From contig CP169086.1 of assembly GCA_041890495.1 (NCBI GenBank), positions 2,232,001 through 2,296,000 on the forward strand: a DNA stretch of 64,000 nucleotides. The letters are read 5' to 3'. The notes beneath the pieces are model-generated. The model was not told where the DNA came from. It searched no databases and saw nothing but the letters and a program-made list of their open reading frames with translations. The position numbers were made by a program, and so were the translations under genes. Below, one piece after another: positions 1-11,448 of this stretch. This DNA is from Escherichia boydii. GTDB lineage: Bacteria; Pseudomonadota; Gammaproteobacteria; Enterobacterales; Enterobacteriaceae. Numbering within the stretch: the first letter of the stretch is position 1; every line of letters starts with the position of its first letter.

Positions 1-2
1 CG

Positions 3-515
3 GCACGCCGCGGGGTGCGGATCAAACTGATCATTCAGGGCGAACCGGATATGCCGATTGTCAGAGTCGGCGCGCGCTTGCTGTATAACTATCTGGTTAA
101 AGGCGGCGTTCAGGTGTTTGAGTACCGCCGCCGCCCGCTCCACGGCAAAGTAGCATTGATGGACGATCACTGGGCGACAGTAGGGTCCAGTAATCTCGAT
201 CCGCTCAGTTTGTCACTGAATCTCGAAGCAAATGTCATCATCCACGATCGTAATTTTAACCAGACGCTGCGCGATAATCTGAACGGCATTATCGCCGCAG
301 ATTGTCAGCAGGTGGATGAAACCATGCTGCCCAAACGCACCTGGTGGAACCTGACCAAAAGCGTGCTGGCGTTCCACTTTTTACGCCACTTCCCGGCGCT
401 GGTTGGCTGGCTTCCGGCACACACGCCACGTCTGGCGCAGGTTGATCCGCCCGCACAACCGACAATGGAAACGCAGGATCGGGTAGAAACTGAAAACACG
501 GGGGTAAAACCCTGA
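3..515 (+). CDS. clsB: Cardiolipin synthase B, C-terminal part (cut by window edge)
   Basis: This is the last ~170 residues of the phospholipase-D family cardiolipin synthase ClsB (YbhO), which makes cardiolipin at the inner membrane. The frame is open from base 3, so the gene starts outside the window. The second HKD motif is visible as HGKVALMDDHW, followed by GSSNLDPLSLSLN, which is typical of the family. The tail is hydrophilic and ends TENTGVKP. The stop codon overlaps the ybhN start by one base (TGATG), indicating one transcript. The sequence matches the E. coli protein closely from memory. Confidence 0.93.
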   Translation, partial: ARRGVRIKLIIQGEPDMPIVRVGARLLYNYLVKGGVQVFEYRRRPLHGKVALMDDHWATVGSSNLDPLSLSLNLEANVIIHDRNFNQTLRDNLNGIIAADCQQVDETMLPKRTWWNLTKSVLAFHFLRHFPALVGWLPAHTPRLAQVDPPAQPTMETQDRVETENTGVKP

Positions 516-1476
516 TGAGTAAATCACACCCGCGCTGGCGCTTAGCAAAGAAGATCCTCACCTGGCTGTTTTTTATCGCGGTGATTGTGTTGCTGGTGGT
601 CTACGCCAAAAAAGTGGACTGGGAAGAGGTCTGGAAGGTCATCCGCGACTACAATCGCGTTGCGCTGCTTAGTGCGGTCGGGCTGGTGGTCGTCAGCTAT
701 CTGATTTACGGCTGCTATGACCTGCTCGCCCGCTTTTACTGCGGTCACAAACTGGCGAAGCGCCAGGTGATGCTGGTGTCGTTTATCTGCTACGCCTTCA
801 ACCTGACGCTCAGTACCTGGGTCGGCGGCATTGGTATGCGCTATCGTTTGTACTCTCGTCTGGGGTTGCCCGGTAGCACTATTACGCGGATTTTCTCGCT
901 CAGTATTACCACCAACTGGCTGGGCTACATTTTACTGGCAGGGATTATCTTTACCGCAGGCGTGGTGGAGTTGCCGGATCACTGGTATGTCGATCAAACT
1001 ACGCTGCGTATTCTCGGCATTGGCTTACTGATGATTATCGCGGTTTATTTGTGGTTTTGCGCTTTCGCGAAGCACCGCCATATGACCATCAAAGGGCAAA
1101 AGCTGGTGCTGCCTTCATGGAAATTCGCCCTCGCTCAGATGCTGATTTCCAGCGTTAACTGGATGGTAATGGGGGCGATTATCTGGCTGTTACTTGGTCA
1201 AAGCGTGAACTATTTCTTTGTACTGGGCGTGTTACTGGTTAGTAGTATTGCTGGCGTCATCGTGCATATTCCGGCGGGGATCGGTGTGCTGGAAGCGGTG
1301 TTTATCGCACTACTGGCTGGGGAGCATACCTCCAAGGTACAATTATCGCCGCCCTACTCGCTTACCGTGTGCTGTATTACTTCCTGCCGCTGGCGCTGGC
1401 AACGGTCTGCTATCTGGTGCTGGAAAGTCGGGCGAAGAAGTTACGGGCGAAGAACGAAAAGGTAATGGCGAAATAA
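515..1476 (+). pseudogene. ybhN: YbhN inner-membrane protein, frameshifted near the C terminus
   Basis: YbhN belongs to the LPG_synthase_TM/UPF0104 family of multi-helix inner-membrane proteins. Its role is not settled, but it sits in one operon with clsB. The frame runs from ATG 515 through several hydrophobic helices to ~1335. There a G appears to be missing from a CAAGGGTAC-type sequence (window: CAAGGTAC), and the frame slips into a wrong tail ending at 1465. Moving one frame restores a plausible end (IIAALLAYRVLYYFLP...) that stops at 1474-1476. The break lies in or next to the end of an E. coli-like block, so it may be a sequencing or assembly error. Function in the real organism is uncertain. 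Confidence 0.85.
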
Positions 1477-1480
1477 AAGC

Positions 1481-1505
1481 AAAACGGCAACCTTGTTGCC
1501 GTTTT
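1481..1505 (+). terminator. Intrinsic terminator after ybhN
   Basis: AAAACGGCAAC / GTTGCCGTTTT forms a tight hairpin with A- and T-rich flanks immediately after the restored ybhN stop. The symmetry would let it also stop transcripts from the other strand. Confidence 0.75.
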
Positions 1506-1516
1506 AGTGTTTGTTT

Positions 1517-1534
1517 CCTCTCCCGTGGGAGAGG
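1517..1534. repeat. Palindrome CCTCTCCC-gt-GGGAGAGG
   Basis: An 8-bp perfect inverted repeat with a 2-base centre lies between the convergent ybhN and ybhL genes. Similar short palindromes are common between enterobacterial genes. It may form part of the ybhL 3' end, but there is no T-run to make it a classic terminator. Confidence 0.5.
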
Positions 1535-1568
1535 GCATCAGACTGCACCGCCACCCGGCAATACAACC

Positions 1569-2276
1569 TTAACGACGGTTGCCTAAAATCCGCAGCAGCA
1601 TCAGGAACAGGTTGATAAAGTCCAGATAGAGCGTCAGCGCGCCCAGAATCGCGTATTTGCGCAGGTTTGAACTATCGCGCACGTCGATCTGCTCGCCGAT
1701 GTTTTTCAGCTTCTGGGTGTCATACGCCGTCAACCCAACGAAGATCACCACACCGATATAGGTCACAGCCCACATCAGCGCTTCGCTCTTCAGCCACAGG
1801 TTCACCAGCGACGCCAGCACGATCCCAATCAGCCCCATAAACAGCATGCTGCCGAAGCCGCTCAGATCGCGCTTCGTGGTGTAGCCGTAGAGGCTCATTG
1901 CGCCGAACATCCCGCCGGCCACCACGAAGGTGCTGGCGATGGAAGAGTAGGTGTAAACGATGAAAATGCTGGAAAGCGTCAGCCCCGTCAGCGCCGAATA
2001 GAGCATAAACAGGGTTGTTGCCATGCCTGCACTCAGCTTTTGCACCAGACCCGAGAGCACAAACACCAGCGCCAGCTGCGCGATAATCAGCCCAAAGAAG
2101 GTGATTTTGCTGGAGAAGATAAACATCATCAGCTCCGGCGTGTTCGCCGCATACCACGCGATGAACGCGGTAAGCAGCAGGCCAACCGTCATCCAGCCGT
2201 ACACCTGAGCCATATACGTCTGCAGGCCGCTACGGGTCTGCTGTACTATTGAATCGGAACGCGGAAATCGGTCCAT
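1569..2276 (-). CDS. ybhL: YbhL, Bax-inhibitor-1 family membrane protein
   Basis: This 235-residue inner-membrane protein of the BI-1/YccA family has about seven hydrophobic helices. It shows the family signature near the C terminus (GLTAYDTQKL), where acidic residues form the proposed proton/Ca2+ site. The N terminus is MDRFPRSDSIVQQ. The ATG at 2274-2276 is preceded by AGGAGTG. The sequence differs clearly from E. coli YbhL in the middle (for example TPELMMFIFSSKITFFG), unlike its neighbours moaE and clsB. It therefore belongs to a non-E. coli block. Its physiological role is unknown. Confidence 0.92.
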   Translation of the reverse strand: MDRFPRSDSIVQQTRSGLQTYMAQVYGWMTVGLLLTAFIAWYAANTPELMMFIFSSKITFFGLIIAQLALVFVLSGLVQKLSAGMATTLFMLYSALTGLTLSSIFIVYTYSSIASTFVVAGGMFGAMSLYGYTTKRDLSGFGSMLFMGLIGIVLASLVNLWLKSEALMWAVTYIGVVIFVGLTAYDTQKLKNIGEQIDVRDSSNLRKYAILGALTLYLDFINLFLMLLRILGNRR

Positions 2277-2340
2277 GATTCACTCCTGATTAAGATTAAG
2301 TAGACACACTCGTTAAGAGTAACACATCCACGTAAACCGA

Positions 2341-2793
2341 CTACCAACGGCTGGCCGCCTGCTGATCGCTCTCCCGGGCTTCAACCCAGCGGTCGCCTTC
2401 CGGCGTGGCTTCGCGCTTCCAGAACGGTGCGCGGGTTTTGAGATAATCCATAATAAACTGCCCGGCTTCAAACGCACTGCTGCGATGCGCACTGGTGACA
2501 CCGACAAAAACGATTTCATCGCCCGGCCATAATTCCCCGATGCGGTGAATCACCGTGACGCGCCCCAGCGGCCAGCGGTTACGCGCTTCATCAACAATTT
2601 CTGCCAGTGCTTTTTCAGTCATCCCCGGATAGTGTTCGAGGGTTAATGCGTTGACGCTGTCGCCCAGGTTATGGTTGCGCACCTTACCAGTAAAGGTGAC
2701 TACCGCACCGTCTTCGTCACGCTCCGCCAGCCACGGGTACTCTTCTCCTACGCTGAACGGCTGCGGACCAACAACAATTTTGGTTTCTGCCAT
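2341..2793 (-). CDS. moaE: Molybdopterin synthase catalytic subunit
   Basis: MoaE (150 aa) is the large subunit of molybdopterin synthase. It converts cyclic pyranopterin monophosphate to molybdopterin using sulfur carried on the MoaD C terminus. The family stretch GDEIVFVGVTSAHRSSAF and the Lys-rich active-site segment (TRAPFWKRE) are present, and the length is typical. It is the last gene of the moaABCDE operon, one base after the moaD stop. The sequence is essentially that of E. coli. Confidence 0.97.
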   Translation of the reverse strand: MAETKIVVGPQPFSVGEEYPWLAERDEDGAVVTFTGKVRNHNLGDSVNALTLEHYPGMTEKALAEIVDEARNRWPLGRVTVIHRIGELWPGDEIVFVGVTSAHRSSAFEAGQFIMDYLKTRAPFWKREATPEGDRWVEARESDQQAASRW

Positions 2794-2794
2794 C

Positions 2795-3040
2795 TTAACC
2801 TCCGGTTACCGGCGGGAAGAAAGCTACTTCGTCGCCGTCAGTCAGCGGATGGTCAAAACTCACCAGCGTCTGGTTGACGGCAGCCAGTAATTTGCCATCT
2901 TCCAGCGCCAGCGCCCAGCGATCGCTCTGCGCAGCCATGTGCTGGCGTAACGCTTCAACAGTTGGGAAATCCGCAGCCACTTCGGTTGCATCTGTTCCCA
3001 CCAACTCGCGCACCTGGGCGAAAAAAAGAACTTTAATCAT
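2795..3040 (-). CDS. moaD: Molybdopterin synthase sulfur carrier subunit
   Basis: MoaD is an 81-residue ubiquitin-like (beta-grasp) protein ending in the required GG (FFPPVTGG). That end is adenylated by MoeB and converted to a thiocarboxylate. I chose the ATG at 3038-3040 because it gives the normal MIKVLFFAQ start. The upstream extension in the same frame simply reads through the end of moaC. The gene overlaps the moaC 3' end by 8 bases, pointing to translational coupling. Confidence 0.97.
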
Positions 3041-3518
3041 CCGCTTCCACCTTAAAGTCACCCGACTTGCCGCCGCTCTTCGCCAGCAAACGTACCGGAC
3101 CAATCACCATATCTTTTTGCACCGCTTTGCACATGTCATAAATGGTCAGCGCCGCCACGGAGGCCGCGGTTAATGCTTCCATTTCGACACCGGTTTTCCC
3201 GGTCAGGCGGCATAAGGTTTCTATACGCACCCGATTGTGCTCCGGCTCGGCCTGTAAATTGACTTCAACTTTGCTGAGCATCAGCGGATGACAGAGCGGG
3301 ATCAGATCCCAGGTGCGTTTTGCCGCCTGAATACCGGCAATACGCGCAGTGGCAAATACGTCGCCTTTGTGGTGGCGACCATCAATAATCATCGCCAGCG
3401 TCTCGCTGCGCATGGTGACAAAGGCTTCCGCCCGCGCTTCACGCACGGTTTCCGCTTTGGCGGAGACATCCACCATGTGCGCTTCGCCAGCGGCGTTGAT
3501 ATGGGTCAGTTGCGACAT
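3033..3518 (-). CDS. moaC: Cyclic pyranopterin monophosphate synthase
   Basis: MoaC (161 aa) acts after MoaA to form cyclic pyranopterin monophosphate in the cytoplasm. The conserved segments [23 protein letters not shown] and [13 protein letters not shown] hold the active-site residues of this hexameric enzyme. The C terminus carries the Lys-rich stretch [12 protein letters not shown]. It lies between moaB (2-base gap) and moaD (overlap). It is intact and E. coli-like. Confidence 0.97.
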
Positions 3519-3520
3519 AC

Positions 3521-4033
3521 TTATTTCTTCAAATGTGGATGGAAATTACACGGACGCGTACGGGCATCCAGCTGCGGCGCGATGATATTTTCCCATGCGG
3601 TACGGCACGCTTTGGTCGAACCCGGCATGGCGAAAATCAGCGTTTTGTTGGCGACGCCCGCTACCGCACGAGATTGCAACGTGGAAGTGCCAATCTCTTC
3701 AAACGACAACATCCGGAACACTTCACCAAAACCTTCAACTTCACGGTCGAACAACGGCAGCAATGCTTCGGGAGCCTGATCACCTTCCGTCAGGCCAGTA
3801 CCACCCGTAATCAATACCACTTGTACATCGTCGCTGGCGATCCACGCAGATACCTGAGCGCGAATAGCGTAGCGGTTTTCTTTCACAATGGCTTTATCGA
3901 CAACGTGATGGCCCGCTTCTTGCGCCGAATCGCGCAGATAGTGACCGGAGGTATCGTCTTCTTCACCGCGACGATTAGAAACCGTAAGAATAGCAATACG
4001 GGTCGGGATAAATTCAGTGCTTACCTGACTCAT
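3521..4033 (-). CDS. moaB: Molybdopterin biosynthesis protein MoaB
   Basis: MoaB (170 aa) is related to the MogA/MoeA molybdopterin-binding fold and carries the conserved [13 protein letters not shown] loop. In E. coli it sits in the moa operon although it is not strictly required; MogA is the main adenylyltransferase there. The frame is intact and of normal length, ending FHPHLKK. It is separated from moaA by 21 bases. Confidence 0.96.
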
Positions 4034-4054
4034 CTGATCTCTCCTTTTGACGTT

Positions 4055-5044
4055 TTAGCCGCCAATGTACGATAAGTTTTGCGTAATACCGGTGTTGTTT
4101 TGATGCAGGAAATGGGTCTGTTTCTTCTCCCGCAGCGCCGCTGAAATACGCGCTTCCAGCGCCTGTTGCTGGGTATCGTCTTCCAGCAGATCGCGCAGGT
4201 TAACGCCGCCTTCACCAAACAGGCAGAGATGGAGTTTACCAATGGAGGAAACGCGCAGGCGGTTGCAAGTGGCGCAGAAGTCTTTTTCATACGGCATGAT
4301 AAGGCCAATCTCTCCGGCGTAATCTGGATGGCAAAAGACTTGCGCGGGACCGTCGCTGCGTTGACGTAATTGGTGGATCCAGCCGCGACGCAGTAGCTCG
4401 TCACGCAGAACCTGACCAGAGATGTGATGCTTACGGAAGAGCTCGCTGCCCTCGCCCGTTTCCATCAGTTCGATGAAACGCAGCTGGATAGGGCGATGCT
4501 GGATCCAGTTCAGAAAGGTGTCGAGCTGGTGATGATTAACATCACGCATCAGCACGGTATTGACTTTGACCTTCTCAAAACCGGCCTCAAATGCAGCATC
4601 AATCCCTGCCATGACCTGGTTGAATTTATCCTGCCCGGTAATAGCGTGAAACTGGCGGGCGTCCAGACTGTCGACACTGACGTTAATGCCAGTAAGTCCC
4701 GCATCGCGCCAGCTCGCCACATCGCGTTCCAGACGGTAACCATTGGTTGTGACCGCAATCTGGCGGATAGCGTCGTTTTCCCGCACAGCGGCGATGATAT
4801 CGGTAAAGTCGCGGCGTAAAGACGGCTCTCCTCCTGTCAGGCGCACTTTTTCGGTGCCCAGACTGGCGAAGGCGCGCGTAACCCGGCGAATTTCATCGAC
4901 GGTAAGAAAGCCTTTATTGGTGACGCCGCTCGGTTTGTAGCCATCCGGCAGGCAGTAGGTGCAACGAAAGTTACACACATCGGTAATCGACAGGCGCAAG
5001 TAGTAAAACTTACGCGCAAATGCATCAGTCAGTTGTGAAGCCAT
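4055..5044 (-). CDS. moaA: GTP 3',8-cyclase (radical SAM)
   Basis: MoaA (329 aa) starts molybdenum-cofactor synthesis by rearranging GTP in a radical-SAM reaction. The N-terminal cluster is C24-x3-C28-x2-C31, the SAM motif is TGGEP, and the second 4Fe-4S site shows as CATCNRLR with a downstream Cys. The protein ends in the catalytic NLSYIGG double glycine. I chose ATG 5042-5044 (MASQLTDAF). The longer open frame to 5125 is the riboswitch leader read as codons. It is the first gene of moaABCDE. Confidence 0.97.
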   Translation of the reverse strand: MASQLTDAFARKFYYLRLSITDVCNFRCTYCLPDGYKPSGVTNKGFLTVDEIRRVTRAFASLGTEKVRLTGGEPSLRRDFTDIIAAVRENDAIRQIAVTTNGYRLERDVASWRDAGLTGINVSVDSLDARQFHAITGQDKFNQVMAGIDAAFEAGFEKVKVNTVLMRDVNHHQLDTFLNWIQHRPIQLRFIELMETGEGSELFRKHHISGQVLRDELLRRGWIHQLRQRSDGPAQVFCHPDYAGEIGLIMPYEKDFCATCNRLRVSSIGKLHLCLFGEGGVNLRDLLEDDTQQQALEARISAALREKKQTHFLHQNNTGITQNLSYIGG

Positions 5045-5165
5045 GTACACCTTTCCAGATACGGGAGGCGAAGTCATTTCTTCCTTCGCCCTGGTGGCAA
5101 TCTTTACGAGCATTGTCACGGCCAAAGCACCGTATCAGTTGACCCAGGTGCAGAGGCTAGAGTGT
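5045..5165 (-). promoter_or_regulatory. Moco-RNA riboswitch in the moaA leader
   Basis: The ~120-base moaA leader on the minus strand contains the elements I recognise from the E. coli Moco RNA motif: CTCTAGCCTCTGCACC, GTCAACTGATACGGTGC, TTTGGCCGTGACAATGC and a hairpin built on GAAATGACTTCGCC. This RNA is reported to repress moa translation when molybdenum cofactor is plentiful, with an added CsrA site near the start codon. Its exact 5' edge is approximate. Confidence 0.82.
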
Positions 5166-5219
5166 TTAGTGGTTATGCCGATACTAGCGTGTAAATGAGA
5201 TTTTTACCATCCACACTTT

Positions 5220-5243
5220 CGCTATGTAATCATGTATATAGCG
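5220..5243. promoter_or_regulatory. ModE-type operator upstream of moaA
   Basis: CGCTATGT and ATATAGCG are separated by 8 bases and form a 24-bp palindrome with one mismatch. The same spacing and closely similar arms occur in front of modA (28461-28484). ModE-molybdate is known to activate moa in E. coli, so the site fits that role. The remaining bases 5166-5440 hold the moa promoter region, with nothing further recognised. Confidence 0.7.
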
Positions 5244-5380
5244 TCATGATCGTGCTATTTCGCTACAGAATAAGGGAAAATGGCGGTTTTACTTTGATAT
5301 ACATCATCAGGGAGGCATAGCGTGCATCGTCCTTTAGAGGTAGAAGAAAATAGTTTGTATCCTCAATATTGGCAGGTTAA

Positions 5381-6349
<969 letters not shown>

Positions 6350-6394
6350 CGGAAATCCGAAGGAAAATTCCGGCTTCCTATTGAAGACAAAGTG

Positions 6395-6510
6395 CGCGTT
6401 GTTTATGCCGGATGCGGCGTGAACGCCTTATCCGGCCTACAAACCGCGCAAATTCAATATATTGCGGAGAAAATGTAGGCCTGATAAGCGTAGCGCATCA
6501 GGCTGTTTTC
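6395..6510. repeat. REP/BIME-type repeat between convergent ybhK and uvrB
   Basis: Two inversely oriented repeats, GCCGGATGCGGCGTGAACGC...TATCCGGCC and TAGGCCTGATAAGCG...CGCATCAGGC, flank an AT-rich spacer. This is the usual pair of E. coli repetitive extragenic palindromes between convergent genes. It may stabilise mRNA 3' ends and bind gyrase. No gene is seen between 6350 and 6540. Confidence 0.85.
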
Positions 6511-6540
6511 CGTTTGTCATCAGTCTTCTTCGCTATCCTG

Positions 6541-8562
<2,022 letters not shown>

Positions 8563-8636
8563 GAGTCGCTACCTGAAGGAGTTGGGCGGGCAGGTATGTA
8601 ATTTTACTCGTCGTACTTAATTATGCCAACAAATTA

Positions 8637-8656
8637 TACTGGATAAAAAAACAGTT
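8637..8656. promoter_or_regulatory. LexA (SOS) box of uvrB
   Basis: On the minus strand the sequence reads AACTGTTTTTTTATCCAGTA, i.e. CTG-N10-CAG (8639-8654 on the plus strand). It matches the known uvrB SOS operator and lies about 75 bases ahead of the uvrB start. Confidence 0.9.
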
Positions 8657-8749
8657 CATCACCATAATATTTCTGATACAGCGTAAACTCCGCTGTCAAT
8701 CATGAGCAAAATTTACTCTGTGGCGAGATAAAACTCCGGCCTTACCGGG

Positions 8750-8981
8750 TTATCCCCAAAGCAACGGCTTTTTTAACATTTGTCAAGATGAGTGATGACA
8801 GTTTTATGGCAAGAGATGCCTGTTCAGTGACTGCCATTGCATTTATCTAACCAGTTAAAAAATAAAAGATATTTCTTTGAGCCGTCTTTAACGCCAATTC
8901 GCGTGCAAGCCGCGTATTCTCTCGCTTGCCTCGTGTTTTCTAACTCTAATACACATGGTTATCCACAGGAATAGTGGATAA
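8750..8981. promoter_or_regulatory. DnaA-box cluster in the long uvrB upstream gap
   Basis: The gap from 8563 to 9313 holds no gene that I can support. Within it are a perfect DnaA box TTATCCACA at 8959-8967, an inverted near-match (TTATCCACT on the minus strand) at 8973-8981, and TTATCCCCA at 8750-8758. DnaA control of uvrB has been reported for E. coli. The paired boxes 5 bases apart are compatible with DnaA binding. The E. coli-like block appears to end somewhere near 9200-9300. Confidence 0.6.
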
Positions 8982-9313
8982 CTGCTTCCAGCCCATGCAG
9001 ACTGGCGCTCCGCAAATTCCCGGATTTTCCCACGAGAAGGCGGCAAAAAATTTTTATAGCTATTTTTTGCTGATTAACAGTTGCGTCATTCATAACCAAC
9101 CGATGCGATCCTGCTCACATTTTCACCATTTCGGGCTCTGCACCACAACTCACCACCGCTGGCACCGTTGATGTGCAATCCCGCTTTTTCTCCGCCGCGC
9201 TTCTGTGACTTATTCCTAAAAAAGTCGCTTTTTTAATCACTTTCCGCTTTATGGCAGGGGTTTTGCAGATTCAAACCCGAGCCTCACCTACACACATTTT
9301 TAAGGAGAGAAAG

Positions 9314-10036
9314 ATGTTGAGTCTGCGTGCAGTAAATCAGTTTTACGGAAGTCAACATACGCTATGGAATGTGGATTTAGATTTTCCGCAAGGGATGTGT
9401 ACAGGCGTCGTTGGCCTGCCGGGCATGGGTAAAACCACCCTCATGAATTGCATCGCCGGGAAAGTGCCCGTCGAAAGCGGCAGCATCATCTGGTATGAGG
9501 CGGGCGCGCCGCCGCGCGATTTGCTCAACCCGCCGTCAGAACCGCGCCCCGGGCCGGGGATTGGCTATGTCTCGCAGGACAGGCGGATCTTCTCTCAGCT
9601 AACGATTGAGGAGAACCTGCATATCGCCATGCGGGCGACGGGGAAACCTAACCCTGAGGCGAAAAATGACGTTTACGATCTGTTTCCCGCGCTCTATGGG
9701 GTGCGACAAACCCGCGCCAACACGCTCTCTCCGGACCACCAGTATCAGCTGGCGCTGGCTAATGCGCTGGTGAACCGCCCTCACCTGCTGATCCTGGATG
9801 AACCCCTTCACGGCGCGGGGCACAGCGTTGCCCAGAAGCTGGTGCAGCTGCTGGGGCGATTAAACCGGGAGCTGGGTATGACGGTGCTATTAGCGGAGCA
9901 GCAGCTGTCGTTTATCCGTCGGGTGGCGGACCGTTTCTGCATGCTCTATCGCGGGCGTAACGTGGCTCAGGGCCACGTTAACGAACTGGATGATGAGCTT
10001 ATCGCTCACTGGATGTCGCGGGAAGCAAAACGCTGA
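9314..10036 (+). CDS. UrtE-like ABC transporter ATP-binding protein, orphan
   Basis: This 240-residue ABC ATPase most resembles UrtE of urea/branched-chain-amide importers. Walker A is GLPGMGKTT, the Q-loop region is GYVSQDRRIFSQLTIEENL, Walker B is LLILDEPLHGAG, and the H-loop zone is MTVLLAEQQLSF. The signature motif is odd: LSPDHQYQLALANAL instead of LSGGQ...IARAL, so ATP hydrolysis by a normal dimer is doubtful. No permease, second ATPase or binding-protein gene is adjacent. I chose ATG 9314 because TAAGGAGAG precedes it. The gene converges on bioD with a 38-base overlap. It is absent from this position in E. coli K-12 as far as I recall. Confidence 0.8.
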   Translation: MLSLRAVNQFYGSQHTLWNVDLDFPQGMCTGVVGLPGMGKTTLMNCIAGKVPVESGSIIWYEAGAPPRDLLNPPSEPRPGPGIGYVSQDRRIFSQLTIEENLHIAMRATGKPNPEAKNDVYDLFPALYGVRQTRANTLSPDHQYQLALANALVNRPHLLILDEPLHGAGHSVAQKLVQLLGRLNRELGMTVLLAEQQLSFIRRVADRFCMLYRGRNVAQGHVNELDDELIAHWMSREAKR

Positions 10037-10700
10037 GATCGAGATAACGTCCGGTTTCGGCATTTTCCGCGCCGTCAGCAAGCCAGGGAATCTCCCCGAG
10101 GCACGGCGCGGGAAGGACACGCCTGAGCGTCGCCAGGTACTCCTGATGGCGTTTACCCGGCGCAACCACGTCGTTGGCTATCCAGCCCGCCAGACGCAGT
10201 CCGGCCTGCTGTACGGCCTGCGCGGTCAACATGGCGTGATTGATACAGCCCAGCTTGACGCCGACGACAAGAATGACCGGAAGCTGCTCGGCCTGCACCC
10301 AGTCAGCAAACGTCTGCGTGTCTGAAAGCGGCGTAAACCAGCCGCCGGCTCCTTCCACCAGCACCCAGTCGGCCTGATTTTCCAGCGTCCGCAATCCGGC
10401 AGACAGCACGGCGAAATCAATCGGACGACCTTCGTCAGCGCTGATAATGTGCGGCGAGGTCGGCTCGGCAAAGGTGTACGGATTCACCGCGGAATAGGCA
10501 AGCTCACGCGTGCTGTTACGCTGGAGCGCCAGCGCGTCGGTGTTGCGTAACCCTTCCGCCGTCATCTCGCTGCCGGAAGCTACAGGCTTATACCCGGCGG
10601 TGTTTTTTCCGAGCAGCCGTGCCGCCTGCAGCAGCGCCGAGCTGGCTACCGTTTTGCCCACTTCTGTGTCCGTGCCGGTAACAAAATAACGTTCAGTCAC
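9999..10700 (-). CDS. bioD: Dethiobiotin synthetase
   Basis: BioD (233 aa) closes the ureido ring of dethiobiotin from 7,8-diaminopelargonate, CO2 and ATP. The N-terminal P-loop is GTDTEVGKT, followed by GYKPVASG and the VEGAGGWFTPL segment. I chose GTG 10698-10700 (VTERYFVTG), which overlaps the bioC end (CGTGACTGA). A GTG start is also what I recall for E. coli bioD. The sequence diverges from E. coli in many places (for example LLGKNTAGYKP), so it belongs to a non-E. coli block. It is the last gene of bioBFCD. Confidence 0.95.
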   Translation of the reverse strand: MTERYFVTGTDTEVGKTVASSALLQAARLLGKNTAGYKPVASGSEMTAEGLRNTDALALQRNSTRELAYSAVNPYTFAEPTSPHIISADEGRPIDFAVLSAGLRTLENQADWVLVEGAGGWFTPLSDTQTFADWVQAEQLPVILVVGVKLGCINHAMLTAQAVQQAGLRLAGWIANDVVAPGKRHQEYLATLRRVLPAPCLGEIPWLADGAENAETGRYLDLSVLLPATSSER

Positions 10701-11448
10701 GTTCGATAATCCCATGAAAAAGTTGATAGGAGAGCGGGTATTGACCCCGCTGCTGCGGCCAGGCCAGCTCAAGGCGCTGCAGCTGACCCCGGGTGAGCGG
10801 TTTTTTCTCGCGTCCGGTATGCAGGTGCGTGGCGCCTATGCCCTTCAGCGAACGCATGGCGCTGAACGCATCGCTAAAATTGAGCGTGATGGTCTGCACC
10901 ACGCTGCGAGCGCGCCAGCCTGCCAGCGCCTGCGTCACCTGCTCATGCGATAAAAACCGGTTAGCGTGCGGCTGTTCATCGACCGCCTGCCAGGCCTGAT
11001 TCAGCTCCGGCAGCGAACTTTCCAGCAGGGTGGTAAAAGCCACCTTCCCGCCCGGTCGCGCCACGCGATAAAGCTCGCGCAAGGCCTGCGGCAGGCTGCT
11101 GCACCACTGAACCGCCAGATGGCTCCAGACCAGATCAAACTGCGCGTCCGCAAGCGGGATCGCCTCGATATCGGCCAGCAGATAACGATCTGCAGCCTGC
11201 CGCTGGCGCGCCTCTTCCAGCATCCGGGCTGAGAGATCGATGGCCGTCACCTGGCTTCCCGCCCCGCGCCAGTAGCGGCTGTTGCTGCCGGGACCACAGC
11301 CGGCGTCCAGCACCTGTGGAAAACGGTTCTCGCCAAGGGCGGCCAGAAGCCCCTGCGCGCTCAGACGCTGCAGCTCATCATGCTGCGAATAGCTCTGCGC
11401 GGCGCGACCAAATGCCGCCGCGATAGCCTGCTTATTCACCGGCATCAT
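10693..11448 (-). CDS. bioC: Malonyl-ACP O-methyltransferase
   Basis: BioC (251 aa) methylates malonyl-ACP so that the fatty-acid machinery can build pimeloyl-ACP. The SAM-binding motif I is VLDAGCGPGSNSRYW and motif II/III is FDLVWSHLAVQWC. The start is inside the bioF 3' end (ATGATGCCGGTGAAT); either of two adjacent ATG codons (11448 or 11445) could be used. The overlaps with bioF and bioD show translational coupling. It is not E. coli-like in sequence, although the active-site motifs are kept. Confidence 0.94.
   Translation of the reverse strand: MMPVNKQAIAAAFGRAAQSYSQHDELQRLSAQGLLAALGENRFPQVLDAGCGPGSNSRYWRGAGSQVTAIDLSARMLEEARQRQAADRYLLADIEAIPLADAQFDLVWSHLAVQWCSSLPQALRELYRVARPGGKVAFTTLLESSLPELNQAWQAVDEQPHANRFLSHEQVTQALAGWRARSVVQTITLNFSDAFSAMRSLKGIGATHLHTGREKKPLTRGQLQRLELAWPQQRGQYPLSYQLFHGIIERD

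Noticed and set aside
5045..5125. N-terminal extension of MoaA
   Set aside because: These codons are the Moco riboswitch leader; MoaA starts at 5044 in the known protein.
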